Assembly: GCF_002878395.1 (NCBI RefSeq)
Contig: NC_061122.1
Coordinates: forward strand, 81,701,525 to 81,765,524
Source: Capsicum annuum
Lineage: Eukaryota; Streptophyta; Magnoliopsida; Solanales; Solanaceae
Direction of reading: 5' to 3'
Length of the DNA: 64,000 nucleotides
Shown: positions 1 through 10,291 of the stretch, one piece after another
Layout of the letters: the number at the start of each line of letters is the position of its first letter
Position numbering within the stretch: position 1 is the first letter of the stretch
Notes under the pieces: model-generated
Database searches by the model: none
The model's input: only the letters and a program-made list of their open reading frames with translations
Told to the model about the DNA's origin: nothing
Position numbers and translations under genes: made by a program

Positions 1-1
1 T

Positions 2-781
2 GTCAAGTTGCATGGTGTTCCGAGGACCATTGTGAGTGATAGGGACTCTAAGTTCCTAAGTCACTTTTGGAAATCCATATGGGGTAGGCTTGGAACCAAG
101 TTGTTATTCTCTACATCTTGCCACCCATAAACTGATGGTCAAACGGAAGTGGTAAATAGGACTTTGGGTGCTATGCTATGTTCCATGGTAAAAGGAAAAT
201 TGACTTCTTAGGAGGAACACCTACCATTGATTGAGTTTGCATAAAACCGTGTCATACACTCAAGTACGGGAATGACTCCCTTTGAGTGTATATATGGCCT
301 CAACCCCCTTACCCCTTTGGATTCAACTCCTTTGCCAAGTGATGTTATGATTAGCTTAGATGGAAGCAAGCGGACAGATTCGATGAAGAAGTTACATGAG
401 AAGGTGCGGCTTCGACTTGAGAAGAAAAATCAAGACATTGCAAGGAGAGTTAACAAGGGGAGAAAGAAACTCATTCTTGAACCAGGAGATTGGGTGTGGG
501 TTCACCTTAGAAAGGATAGGTTTCCATCTCAAAGAAAGTCCAAATTTATGCCAAGAGGCGATGGTCCATTCCAACTACTTGAACGGATCAATGATAATTC
601 CTACAAGATTAACCTTTCCCCGGAATACCAAGTGCACAACACTTTCAACATGTGTGATCTTTCTCTAGTGGATGCAGTTGAGGATAACCAAATGCTAAAT
701 TTGAGGTCAAATTCCTCTCAAGGTGAAGAGGATGATACGGGTGTACAAAGCTGTCCAATACGTTCTCAACCATTCACATGA
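2..781 (+). pseudogene. A1 integrase, catalytic core to C-terminal tail (broken)
   Basis: Integrase inserts retroelement cDNA into the host chromosome. The visible part starts in the core: the second catalytic Asp is in SDRDSKF (Asp codon 38-40) and the Glu follows in GQTEVV. The segment MTPFECIYGLNPLTPLD starts at 272. A basic C-terminal part follows, with GDWVWVHLRKDRF and the GPFQ..ERINDN..YKI block typical of gypsy integrase tails. In-frame stops lie at 128 (CAA in A2), 209 (TGG in A2) and 242 (TAT in A2). The frame continues into the LTR and ends at TGA 779-781, where A3 has CGA. It cannot make active protein. Confidence 0.9.
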
Positions 782-1609
782 AGTCAAGCTCGGGAGTTAC
801 AAAATCTACAAGCCATGTTCATACAAATGGCTGCATGCAAGTTGGTACTTGATCCGCCAAAGAGCTTCAACACTTTTAAGTGTTAAAATGATCCTTGAAG
901 TGTAATATATTACACTCTAAGGGCACCCCATGATTGAAGGGTAGGAAGGTCATTTGTCCTTTATTTTGTAGGTAATATAAATATATGCTATTAGGGTTAT
1001 TTTCAGCACTTAGTTCATTCTTCATATTTCACAACAACAAGTCTTGTAACATTAAATATTTCTCTCTCTCTTATTCTTGAGAGGAGAACTTGAAATCTGT
1101 CCAACAAATGTAGTTACACTTGTGTTGTTTCTTGGCTAGAAACTTGAGATCTTGAGGTTCATGAGTTCCTCTTGGTCTAAGTAAGAACTTGGTACTGACA
1201 TCTTTTGGTCTTAGGGTCCTTTTTTCAAGTTAGGGTTGATAGATTCTAAGATATCTTTGTGTCAAGTTACTATCTTTCATTTTGTACTCTTGAAACTTTG
1301 TAGTAACTTAGTGAAGCCGTGTGGGGCTGATTTTCGGTTCACTATAGTTACTGCCATTTGTTGTTCTTGTTTTTAACATTTTACTCTTTGCAATCTATCA
1401 TTCTTGTGTTGTTGAACCATTTTTTAATGTTATTGTTATCTTATTGTTCACCTTGTGTAGCTACTATTTTGGTGTTGGTATTCCTTCAAAATTTCGTAAT
1501 TGTTGTTGTCTTCACATATTGGAGTTGTTATCTTCAAGCTCTCGGAATTGTAGTGTGTTTGGACTTATTTTGTGGCAGATTTGATACGCTCCAAGTTAGT
1601 AGTGTTTCA
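733..1609 (+). repeat. A1 3' LTR, probably also the 5' LTR of A2
   Basis: It starts TGATACGGGTG after the purine run GAAGAGGA and ends GTGTTTCA, with other copies ending GTGTATCA. It aligns end to end with the LTRs at 6376-7244, 19072-19886 (reversed) and 58572-59391. The presumed TATA box near 975 is altered compared with the other copies. Length is 877 bp. Confidence 0.85.
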
Positions 1610-3060
1610 ACTCCTTATCATATTCCTTCAAGTGAGCATGAAAGAACTTCATCCACAACTATCTTACCAGAAACATTGCACCAAATAATGAATCCACCTC
1701 TAGCCCCACTAAATGCCACAAATCATACCACTACTTTCCCTCCAAACCAAAAAACGAATAGACCATGCCATTCCCAAACTCCTCCAATTCAACAAGAAGT
1801 ATGTATCCATCCATTACCTCCAAAAAATCTGAACGTACCTTACCAAACTCCACCAAATCAAAGACCACTACCTCCACATCCCAATGCCTCCAAATCAGAT
1901 TCCAAATCACCAAAACCGACCAGCTCACTTTGAGGAATATGGTAGAGAAGAGTATGATGGATATGGAGCCTTTGATGATGCTTACATGAGAGTGGAGGAG
2001 TGAAGAAGGGGCCGTGTTGATCCAAGGAGGTACCGAGGGTATGGAGAAAGGGGAAATTGACTCCAAAAAAGAGACGTAGGCATCAATACCATCAAATTGA
2101 GCTTACCTATCTTTAAGGGTGAAAGAGACCCCGAGGCCTACTTAGCTTGGGAATCAGCTTGTGACAAAGATTTTCAAGTTAATGAATTCTCGTAAGAAAA
2201 GAAAATTTGTTATGCCATTGCTCATTTTGAGGGTTATGCCAACACCTAGTGGGAGTACGTCAAGCCTTTTGGTGATGAATTAGTTGATAGGAAGCCACCA
2301 CCTTGGTTTTGGTTAAGGTACTTGATGAGGCAACGGTACCTTCCCAAGAGTTATCTCCATGAATTGCTTGCTAGATTGTACAACTTGCGTTAAGGCTAAA
2401 GTGTGATGGCATATTATGATGAGTTTCAATAACTCATGTTGAAGCTTGATCATCGTGGGGAACAAATCAGCCATGACATCATCCGGTTCAAGTATGGGTT
2501 GAACAGAGAGATCTCTACTCATTTGACACTTCATAAATTTGATACTGTTGAAGGTATTTTTCAAGTGGCTTTTTGAGATTGAAAGGGATCTTAAAGAGAG
2601 GTCGTCGCTCAAGGCAAGGGGACAATCCATCTTGGGTTGGCCTAGAAGCAAGGACGTGGTTCAATCCACTTCGGATTGGCCCAAAAACAAGGACCAACCC
2701 GCCACTACAAGGCTGCCCGAGCCCAAAATAGTCCACAAAATTCCTTTAAAACAAGAAGTTCACAAGTATCCAAACCCAAAAGGATTTCAATGTTTTAAGT
2801 GCTAAGGTTGGGGACATAAATCCAATGAATTTCCAAATCGACAGAATGTGATACTGCGGGAAGAGAGATTGTATTACCTTAGTGAGGAGGTGGGTCTTGA
2901 AAAAGAGAAGGATGAGGTCGAGCCTCAAGATGGAGATAAAATTAGAAAGAGGCCACTTGATGATGATGATGGTGAAGTTATTAACCCACAAAAAGGGGAG
3001 TGTGTTATTCCAATCTTTGTAGTTAGATGCTCTATGATTAGTGATGCAATAGACGACCCT
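1610..3060 (+). pseudogene. A2 gag (broken, N-terminus missing)
   Basis: Gag forms the virus-like particle. The first part, to 1933, is a Pro/Thr/Asn-rich linker matching A4 60750-60970. The conserved gag core follows at about 2090-2530, with LSLPIFKGERDPEAYL and later LDHRGEQISHDIIRFK. The core is cut by stops at several places and by frameshifts. The zinc knuckle at about 2790-2840 reads CFKC-stop-GWGHKSNEFP: the last Cys of C-x2-C-x4-H-x4-C is Phe and the sixth position is a stop. A3 keeps this knuckle intact. An acidic tail (DDDDGEV) precedes the protease. Confidence 0.85.
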
Positions 3061-3394
3061 AGGTAAAGGGAAAATCTATTCCATACTAAATCCCTTGTAA
3101 AGGAGAATGTGTACAATTTGGTGATTGATAGTGGTAGTTGTGCGAATGTCACTAGTATCGTATGGTGAACTTTCTGAAATTACTAACTACACTTATACTA
3201 GCCCTTACAAGTTGCAATGGTTGAATGAATGCGGTGAATTGAAGGTCATGAGGCAATGTGTGATACGGTTTATGGTAGGGAACTACCAAGACGAAGTGCT
3301 TTATGATGTGATACTAATGCAAGCATGTCATTTGTTGTTAGGTAGACCTTGGCAATATGATAGGTCTACCAAACATGATGGGAGGACCAACTGA
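3061..3394 (+). pseudogene. A2 aspartic protease (retropepsin)
   Basis: Retropepsin cuts the polyprotein. The catalytic D-S-G is kept at 3127-3135 in LVIDSGSC. The later block reads VGNYQDEVLYDVILMQACHLLLGRPW, the usual second half of a plant gypsy protease. There is a stop at 3064 and a frameshift just after the active site, near 3158, so both halves read in different frames. Confidence 0.85.
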
Positions 3395-3439
3395 TAGTCA
3401 CTTGAGAAGAATGCTCGAAAGGTCACTCTTTATCCTCTT

Positions 3440-5060
3440 TTGCCATCACAAGTGAATGAATTACATCAAAAGATGAGGGAGTTGAAGGAGAAGGGAAAGA
3501 AACCCGAAAATGGTGAAAAGGAGGGGAAAACTGTGGGTGGGGCAGTAGGGATTTCAGAGACTGCCTCAACATCAAATTGGAAAGAAAACATGGTGATGTT
3601 GGCTAGAAAGAAGGAACTCTTCTTGGATTATGATGTGGACTTGCCTATGCTTCTTTTGGCTTATTGTTTAAATACTAACCCCACTAATTCTTCTATTTCT
3701 CCTTTGATTTCTGGTGTGTTGCAGGATTATGAAGATGTATTTCCCAATGAACTTCCACAAGGATTACCCCCACTTCAGGGAATTGAGCATCAAATTGACT
3801 TTATGCCGGGCTCACAATTGCCAAATAAGCTGGCTTACAAAAGCAACCCTACGGATACCAAAGAATTGCAGCGTCAAGTTGCGGAACTCCTCAATAAAGT
3901 GTATATCAAGAAGAGCATGATTTTGTACGTGGTTCCGGTGCAACTAGTGCCTAAGAAATATGGAACATAGCGTATGTGTTTGGACTATCAAGCCATCAAT
4001 AAGATTACGATAAAATGTCGTCACCCTATCCCTAGGTTAGATGATATTCTTGATGAATTGAATGGTTCATATTTATTTTTCAAGATTGATTTAAGGAGTG
4101 GCTATCACCAAATAAGAATGTAACCCAGTGATGAATGAAAAACTTCCTTCAAGACTAAATTTGGTCTCTATGAATGGATGGTTATGCCATTCGGCCTAAC
4201 AAATGCTCCAAGTACTTTCATGAGGCTAATGAATCATGTGATGAATCCATTTATTGGAAAGTTTATTGTTTTTTACTTTGATGATGTCTTGGTCTATAGT
4301 AAGTCAATTGATGAGCGTGTGATGCATTTACAATGTGTGTTTAAAGTCCTTAGAAAGGAAAGGTTGTATGTAAATCTGGAGAAGTGCTCTTTTGGTGTTA
4401 ATGAACTTGTTTTCTTGGGTTTTGTTGTTAGTTCAAGAGGGGTCAAAGTGGATGAATCCAAGATAGATGCTATCAAAAATTTGCCAACCCCACAAACCAT
4501 TAGTGAAGTAAGAAGCTTCCATGGGTTAGCTAGTTTTTATAGAAGGTTTGTCAAAGGATTTAGCACCATAGCAGCTTCTTTAACCGTGGTCATTTGGAAA
4601 GACCAACCCTTTAAGTGGGGTGAAGAGCAAGCTAAGGCTTTTGAAACCTTGAAAGCTATGCTTGTTTCCGCGCCTTTATTACAATTGCGTAACTTTAATA
4701 AGACATTTAAAGTTGAGTGTGATGCTAGTAAAGTGAGCATAGGGGCTGTTTTGATGCAAGATTTAAAACCCATTGCCTATTTTAGTGAAAAGATCAAAGG
4801 AGAAACTCTAAACTGCTCCACGTACAATCTAGAGTTGTATGCCTTGATTTGAGCTTTGGCCACTTGGCAGCACTATTTGTGGCCCAAGGAGTTCGTGATC
4901 CAAACGGAACATGAATCCTTGAAGCATCTTCAGGCATAATACAAGCTTAACAAGCGGCATGCAAAATAGATTGAGTTTCTTGAAACCTTTCCTTATGTTA
5001 TTCAATACGAAAAGGGTAAGGACAATGTAGTAGCCGATGCTTTGTCTAGAAAACATGTTC
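3440..5060 (+). pseudogene. A2 reverse transcriptase and RNase H (broken)
   Basis: RT and RNase H copy element RNA to cDNA. A Lys/Glu-rich linker starts near 3440. RT begins near 3725 (LQDYEDVFP), with LVPKK and a stop at 3968 in the normally conserved DGTWRMC. The YFDD active site is at 4274-4285 in an open stretch, 4178-4852. RNase H starts near 4710 (VECDASK) and its TDHESL reads TEHESL, so that acidic residue is changed from Asp to Glu. VADALSRK near 5035 marks the RNase H end. Several nonsense codons make the whole inactive. Confidence 0.9.
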
Positions 5061-6412
5061 TTATGTCAACATTATCTTCAAAGTTAATGGATTTTGAGAG
5101 TTTGAAATAATTGTATCCTAAGGACCCTCACTTTGCTCCTATCTTTAGGGAATGCAAAGAAATGGGTAGGGACAAGTGGGATTCAGCTAGGGGTTCAAAT
5201 CCCTATGCCAAGTTTGATGGATAATTGTTTAAAGGTAGATGATTATGTGTAATCTCCAGTTCTTTGAGAGAGTTATTAGTGAGGGAAGCACACAATGGCG
5301 ATCTAATGGGTCACTTTGGGATTGAAAAGACCCTTGGAATATTGGAGGAGCAATTCAATTGGCCAAAAATGCACAAGGATGTAGCCATGATTTGTGGCCA
5401 ATGCATAGATTGCAATGGAGCCAAATCGCGGCTCCTACCTTATGGATTGTACACCCCGCTGTCCACTCCTTTAAGCCCTTGGCTTGATATATCTATGGAT
5501 TTTTTCTTAGGTTTTCCTAAGACTAGATGAGGTCGGGACAATATCTTTGTTGTGGTCGATCGGTTTTCTAAGATGGCACACTTTATTCCAAGCTTTAAAT
5601 GTGATGATGCACCTAGTGTGGCCTCTTTGTTTGTTGATAATGTTGTCAAGTTTCATGGTGTTCCGAGGACTATTGTGAGTTATAGGGACTCTAAGTTCCT
5701 AAGTCACTTTTAAAAATCCATGTGGAGTAGGCTTGGAACCAAGTTGTTATTCTCTATATCTTGCCACCCACAAACTGATGGTCAAATGGAAGTAGTAAAT
5801 ACAATTTTGGGTGCTATACAACGGTCTATGGTGAAAGGAAAATTGACTTCTTGGGAGGAACACCTACCATTGATTGAGTTTGCATATAACCGTGACATAC
5901 ACTCAAGTACGGGAATGACTCCCTTTGAGTGCATATATGGCCTCAACCCCCTTACCCCTTTGGATGTAACTCCTTTTCCCAGTGATGTTATGAATAGCTT
6001 AGATGAAAGCAAGCGGGCAGATTTGATGAAGAAGTTACATGAGAAGGTGCGTCTTCGACTTGAGAAGAAAAATCAAGACATTGCAAGGAGAGTCAACAAG
6101 GGGAGAAAGAAACTCATTCTTGAATCGGGAGATTGGGTGTGGGTTCACCTTAGAAAGGATAGGTTTCCAACTCAAAGAAAGTCCAAATTGATGCCAAGAG
6201 GCAATGGTCCATTCCAAGAACTTGAACGGATCAATGATAATGCCTACAAGATTGACCTTCACCCGAAATACCAAGTGCACAACACTTTCAACGTGAGTGA
6301 TCTTTCTCTAGTGGATGCGGTTAAGGATGACCAAATCCTAAATTTGAGGTCAAATTCCTCTCCAGATGGATAGGATGATACGGGTGTACAAAGTTGTCCA
6401 ATACGTTCTTGA
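5061..6412 (+). pseudogene. A2 integrase (broken; second catalytic Asp lost)
   Basis: The N-terminal zinc finger residues are visible near 5285-5415 (EAHNGDLMGHF, then CGQCIDC). The first catalytic Asp is in SMDF. The second position, SDRD in A1, reads SYRD, with TAT at 5681. The Glu is kept in GQMEVVN. Stops include 5221, 5527, 5711 and 6371. The basic tail matches A1, A3 and A4. The frame would enter the LTR but TAG 6371 and TGA 6410 (CGA in A3) end it. Confidence 0.9.
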
Positions 6413-7244
6413 CCATTCACAAGAAGTCAAGCTCGGGAGTTACAAAAACTACAAGCCATGTTCATGCAAATGGCTGCATGTGACTTGGTACTTGGTCTTC
6501 CAAAGAGCTTTAACGTTTTTAAGAATGAAAATGAGCCTTGAAGTACAATAAATTACACTCTAAGGGCACGCCATGACTGAAGGGTAGGAAGGTCATTTGC
6601 CCTTCATTTTGTGTGTAATATAAATAGATGCTATTAGGGTTATTTTCAGCACTTAGTTCATTCTTCATATTTCACAACAACAAGTCTTGTAACATTGAAT
6701 ATTTTTCTCTCTCCCTTTTTCTTGAGAGTAGAACCTGAAATCTGTCCAACAAGTGTAGTTACACTTATGTTGTTTCTTGGCTAGAAACTTGAGATCTTAA
6801 GGTTCATGAGTTCCTCTTGGTCTAAGTAAGAACTTGGTACTGACATCTTTTGGTCCTAGGGTCCTTTCTTCAAGTTAGGGTTCATAGATTCTAAGATATC
6901 TTTGTTTCAAGTTATTATCTTTCATTTTGTACTCTTGAAACTTTTCAGTAACTTAGTGAAGCCGTGTGGGGCTGATTTTTGATTCACTATAGTTACTGTC
7001 ATTTGTTGTTCTTGTTGTTAACATTGTACTTTTTGATCTTGTGTTGTTGAACCATTGTTTAACGTTATTGTTATCTTCTTGTTCTCCTTGTGTAGCTACT
7101 GTTTTGGTGTTGGCATTCCTTCAAAATTTTGTGATTGTTGTTGTCTTCACATATTGGAGTTGTTATGTTCAAGCTCTCAGAATTGTAGTATGTTTGGACT
7201 GATTTTGTGGCAAATTTGATACGCTCCAAGTTAGTAGTGTATCA
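6376..7244 (+). repeat. A2 3' LTR
   Basis: It starts TGATACGGGTG and ends GTGTATCA, 869 bp, matching the A1 LTR throughout. The purine run before it (GGATAGGA) is one base away from the GGAGAGGA of A4. The next bases are the CATCCCGTATTT of the B1 LTR. Confidence 0.85.
6619..6627 (+). promoter_or_regulatory. TATA box of family A LTR
   Basis: TATAAATAG lies 243 bases into the LTR and is also present at 58815-58823 (A4) and, reversed, at 19635-19643 (A3). The position is right for the LTR pol II promoter. No transcription start was measured. Confidence 0.55.
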
Positions 7245-7552
7245 CATCCCGTATTTTTCTTGTACTTGTTCTAATTATATGGAACTTGGAAAAGCCTTTT
7301 GATATATATAACATATGAGAATTGTTATGCAAGTATTAATGGTATACACGGAATTATAGATGCTGCCCGTACAGTTTAATGTGATGCGACTAAGTTAATG
7401 TTAAGATAACTATTTAAACTTGGAATCGTAAGCTAGTATTTGAATCTAAATTTTAAAGTGACCAAGTGTGTATAAGTTGAAGGTTAGATTAAAGGGATTA
7501 GGAGCTGAAAATGGATAAAAATATTAAGGTGCTTGCTTGACTTATTTAAGCT

Positions 7553-7571
7553 AGTAGGTGAGTCACCTACT
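7553..7571. repeat. LTR palindrome 1 (perfect, 9-base arms)
   Basis: Arms AGTAGGTGA and TCACCTACT around a single G. The same site recurs at 15475-15493 (B1 3' LTR), 34104-34122 (B2 5' LTR), 41944-41962 (B2 3' LTR, one mismatch) and reversed near 27229-27246 (B3). Confidence 0.85.
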
Positions 7572-7740
7572 TAAGTTGTTTGGACCAAATTAATGGACCC
7601 ATGGCTATGGATCAGATTTGGGTCTATGCTAATATACTCATTTGGGCCAAATTGAATAAAAGAGAAAGAAAATGGATAAGTGGCCCATCACACCAATCTG
7701 CCAAGGCCCAAATATAATTGAGCCCAACAGGAAATTAAGA

Positions 7741-7761
7741 AAGTAGGTGCATCACCTACTT
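7741..7761. repeat. LTR palindrome 2 (perfect, 9-base arms)
   Basis: Arms AAGTAGGTG and CACCTACTT around CAT. It recurs at 15663-15683, and in imperfect form at 34149-34169, 41989-42009 and 27182-27201. Confidence 0.85.
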
Positions 7762-7786
7762 TGAAGTTTCAGCAGCTTGGACCCTT

Positions 7787-7807
7787 AAGTAGGTGCATCA
7801 CCTACTT
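7787..7807. repeat. LTR palindrome 3 (perfect, 9-base arms)
   Basis: It has the same arms and centre as palindrome 2. It recurs at 15709-15729, 34313-34333, 42153-42173 and, with one changed base, 27017-27037. Confidence 0.85.
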
Positions 7808-9217
7808 GGACCAATTTGACCAATTTTATGGTCCAAAATGTAGCTAAGGAGGTAACAAGATAGGGCCTTTAAAAGGCCAACTTACAGGTCAGTTTACTTC
7901 ACTTTTAAGTCACAAAAAAGGAGTATATTTCATCAAATCTCTCTGCTCTCTAAAACAAGAACAGCAGCCCTATTTTTCCTTCTAGGTTTCTTGAAGATAC
8001 GCTCACCTTTGCAGCCCAAGGTAAGTGAAAAACACTTAAGGTTTTGTTTAATTATCTCATGGAAGATTAGGAAAACAAGTTTTACGTGTTTGACTATAAG
8101 TTATGGCTGATTATAGAATAAGTTGTTTGTTCACGTTTCCTTGTTATTGAGGAACTTTTTTTCTTATTCTTTGGTTTAAGTGTGAAGTAATTTTCAAGCT
8201 CTTGAAGAGTTCAATTAAAAGAATAAGTTGCTGAATTGAGGTAGGTGACTACTCCATTTTGTTTGTCTTATATATGAATTTCAGAGGGGATTATGGATGT
8301 CTTGTTATTGAGAACTCAAGAGATGATGAGCTCAATAATTGATTACTACAATAAAAGGGATTTGGGACTATTTTGTGGACTATTTTGTATGTATATGTCA
8401 CGGGCAGCCAGGTTGAAGTTGCATAAAGGTGTGATGAGTTTGTAATGAATTATAGGGTGACACACCTCTAAACTAATATTTGCTTCCCAATCTATTTTGC
8501 GTATTGTTTGGAATGTGTAATGAAGTCGAGATGGTTTTGGTGAACCTTATAAGAACCTAAATGGTATGTGGGTGTAATTGGAGGATAAAAAGGGTTAATA
8601 TAACACCCTTGTTTTATAGATTAGTAGTTGCTTCCCAGTTACTGCTTTGGGTGAAATTAAGTATCTCAAATGTGTTGATTGGTTAATAATACTAGTTTAC
8701 CATATATTCTATTGTAGATAATTAATCTAAAAGGCGGGAAGTCAAGTCGGGTTAGTTTCGGAGTCAAATAACCAGGTATGTAAGGCATACTTTATTTCAC
8801 ACTCTTTGGCATGAAGTCGTACAATTGTTCCATCAAGCAAGTTTTAGAGGTTATCCTATAACAAAGTGCTACATAATGGCAGCACATTACTCTCCATGTA
8901 TCCAGTGACCTTGTTCCCACTCTCTAACGCATTAGAACACCTCAATACATGCTTATTATTAAATTTACGTGTCTATCTTCACTAGAAAATTTCAGGAGTT
9001 CTCCGTTTGTTCAAATAAGACCCCATGTGTTATTTCAGATCCTAAAAACTTTATTTGTGTGCCAATGGCTCCCTGCCTCATTGTTGTTGCATTAAGTGTC
9101 TATTTACATGTCTCTTATTAGCGTATTACTGGTTCAAGGTACCATAATGTGATGACCACCAAAGTAACAATCTCAAAGGCTAAATAAACAAAGTAATGTA
9201 AATCTGTAAAATAACGA

Positions 9218-9375
9218 GTGGCAGCTCAAGGGCACTTTCCTAGCATGGGCCGATCTCAATACCTTTATTTGTGGGTGGAAGCTCAGGGGCATAAGCCTAG
9301 CATGGGCCGATCCCAATCTTTATGTGTAGGTGGAAGCTCAGGGGCGTAAGCCTAGCATGGGCCGATCCTAATTTA
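9218..9375 (+). repeat. Minisatellite in B1 5' LTR, three units
   Basis: About 55-base units share the core CCTAGCATGGGCCGATC preceded by a (C)TCAGGGGC-like block. Three units are seen here and four in the B1 3' LTR. Confidence 0.8.
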
Positions 9376-9486
9376 TCTATTTACCACTGATCAGTTGGTC
9401 ATTTGCATTATATATGGCTTACAAAGATTATGAAGTAAGAAGGGTAAAAATGAAAAAGGAACGTAATATATGTAGTCCCACAAGTT

Positions 9487-9495
9487 TATATAAAG
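9487..9495 (+). promoter_or_regulatory. TATA-like box of B1 5' LTR
   Basis: TATATAAAG stands upstream of the LTR part that ends in the conserved CAGTAC and GGGGACCTGC blocks. The 3' LTR has TATACAAAG at the matching place. The promoter role is inferred from position only. Confidence 0.35.
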
Positions 9496-10073
9496 GTGGT
9501 CTACTAGTACTACTTATACACTTGTATCGGATTTTTATTGAGCTCGTGTAGTATGTGTTTTTACTTTTATCCTCACATATTCAGTACATATTTTCGTACT
9601 GAAGTCCCTCATGGGGGACCTGCATTTCATGCTGCAGGCATAGGTACTTCAGCTCATATACCTCACTTGTAGGAGCGCAGGTTATTCCGTGCATATTGGT
9701 GAGCTCCAGGTTGATTCGGGGCTTTTCGAGTCTATTCCATATGTTTTGACATTGTGCAGTAGGTTAAGAGTAGGACGGGGGGTTTGTCCCGACCCTAACT
9801 AAGTCTATGTATCTTTTAGAGGCTTTGTAGATTAATGTAAAGTTATGGTAGTGTCCTGATTTTAGACATGGTGGCCCCATCGGCCAAATGTTGTACATAT
9901 CAGTTTGTACATGCATGTGTAGTTATTTTCATTGATACATAATATCATGTTGTCAGAACATTTGGGTGTCACAGTTACATACATGAGAAGTACAAGGTTA
10001 TGAATTGGTTCTCTCGGGCCTTTACGGCTACGGGTGCCTGTCCTCCCCAATAGGATTTGAGGCATGACAAAAG

Positions 10074-10085
10074 TGGTATCAGAGT
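10074..10085 (+). other. B1 primer-binding site
   Basis: TGGTATCAGAGT starts four bases after the LTR. It differs by one base from TGGTATCAGAGC, the site complementary to the 3' end of initiator tRNA-Met used by most plant gypsy elements. Confidence 0.85.
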
Positions 10086-10291
10086 GGTCATCCTAGGGTG
10101 TCTATAAAGCTGTGTCGATATAGAGTCCTGTTTATGGGCGTGTTGTGCACCACATCTATAAATAGGAGGCTATGTGATATTTAGGGGTTGTCTCTTTTTC
10201 TTCATATCTTAGATCGTGCAATAGGGCCCATGTTGTAGGTGAAGTTATATTTAAACATTGAACCTATTTTTTTCCTCTTATTATAGTAAAG

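Larger units (their letters stand above)
1..1609 (+). mobile_element. A1: 3' end of a family A Ty3/gypsy retrotransposon
   Basis: This is the integrase end and 3' LTR of an element that begins before the window. It is near-identical in layout to A2, whose matching part starts near 5644. The LTR at 733-1609 is followed directly by gag sequence of A2, so A1 and A2 appear to share one LTR. Family A is a chromovirus-type gypsy element by its RT and integrase. I lean to CRM-like because pol runs into the LTR, but that placement is tentative. Confidence 0.9.
1610..7244 (+). mobile_element. A2: family A element lacking primer site, leader and gag start
   Basis: Order is gag, protease, RT, RNase H, integrase, 3' LTR, the gypsy order. 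The internal part begins abruptly at the gag position equivalent to about 60750 in A4, so some 1.36 kb of primer site, leader and gag start is missing. All domains are degenerate. The right edge abuts or overlaps B1 by a few bases (TGTATCA at 7238-7244). Confidence 0.88.
7238..10069 (+). repeat. B1 5' LTR
   Basis: The start reads TGTATCACATCCCG where the 3' LTR reads TGTAACATCCCG, so the first bases may be a join with the A2 LTR end. It ends GGCATGACA just before the primer site. It holds three palindromes at 7553-7807, a TATA-like box at 9487 and a minisatellite near 9218. Relative to the 3' LTR it has about 95 extra bases near 8583-8680. Confidence 0.88.
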
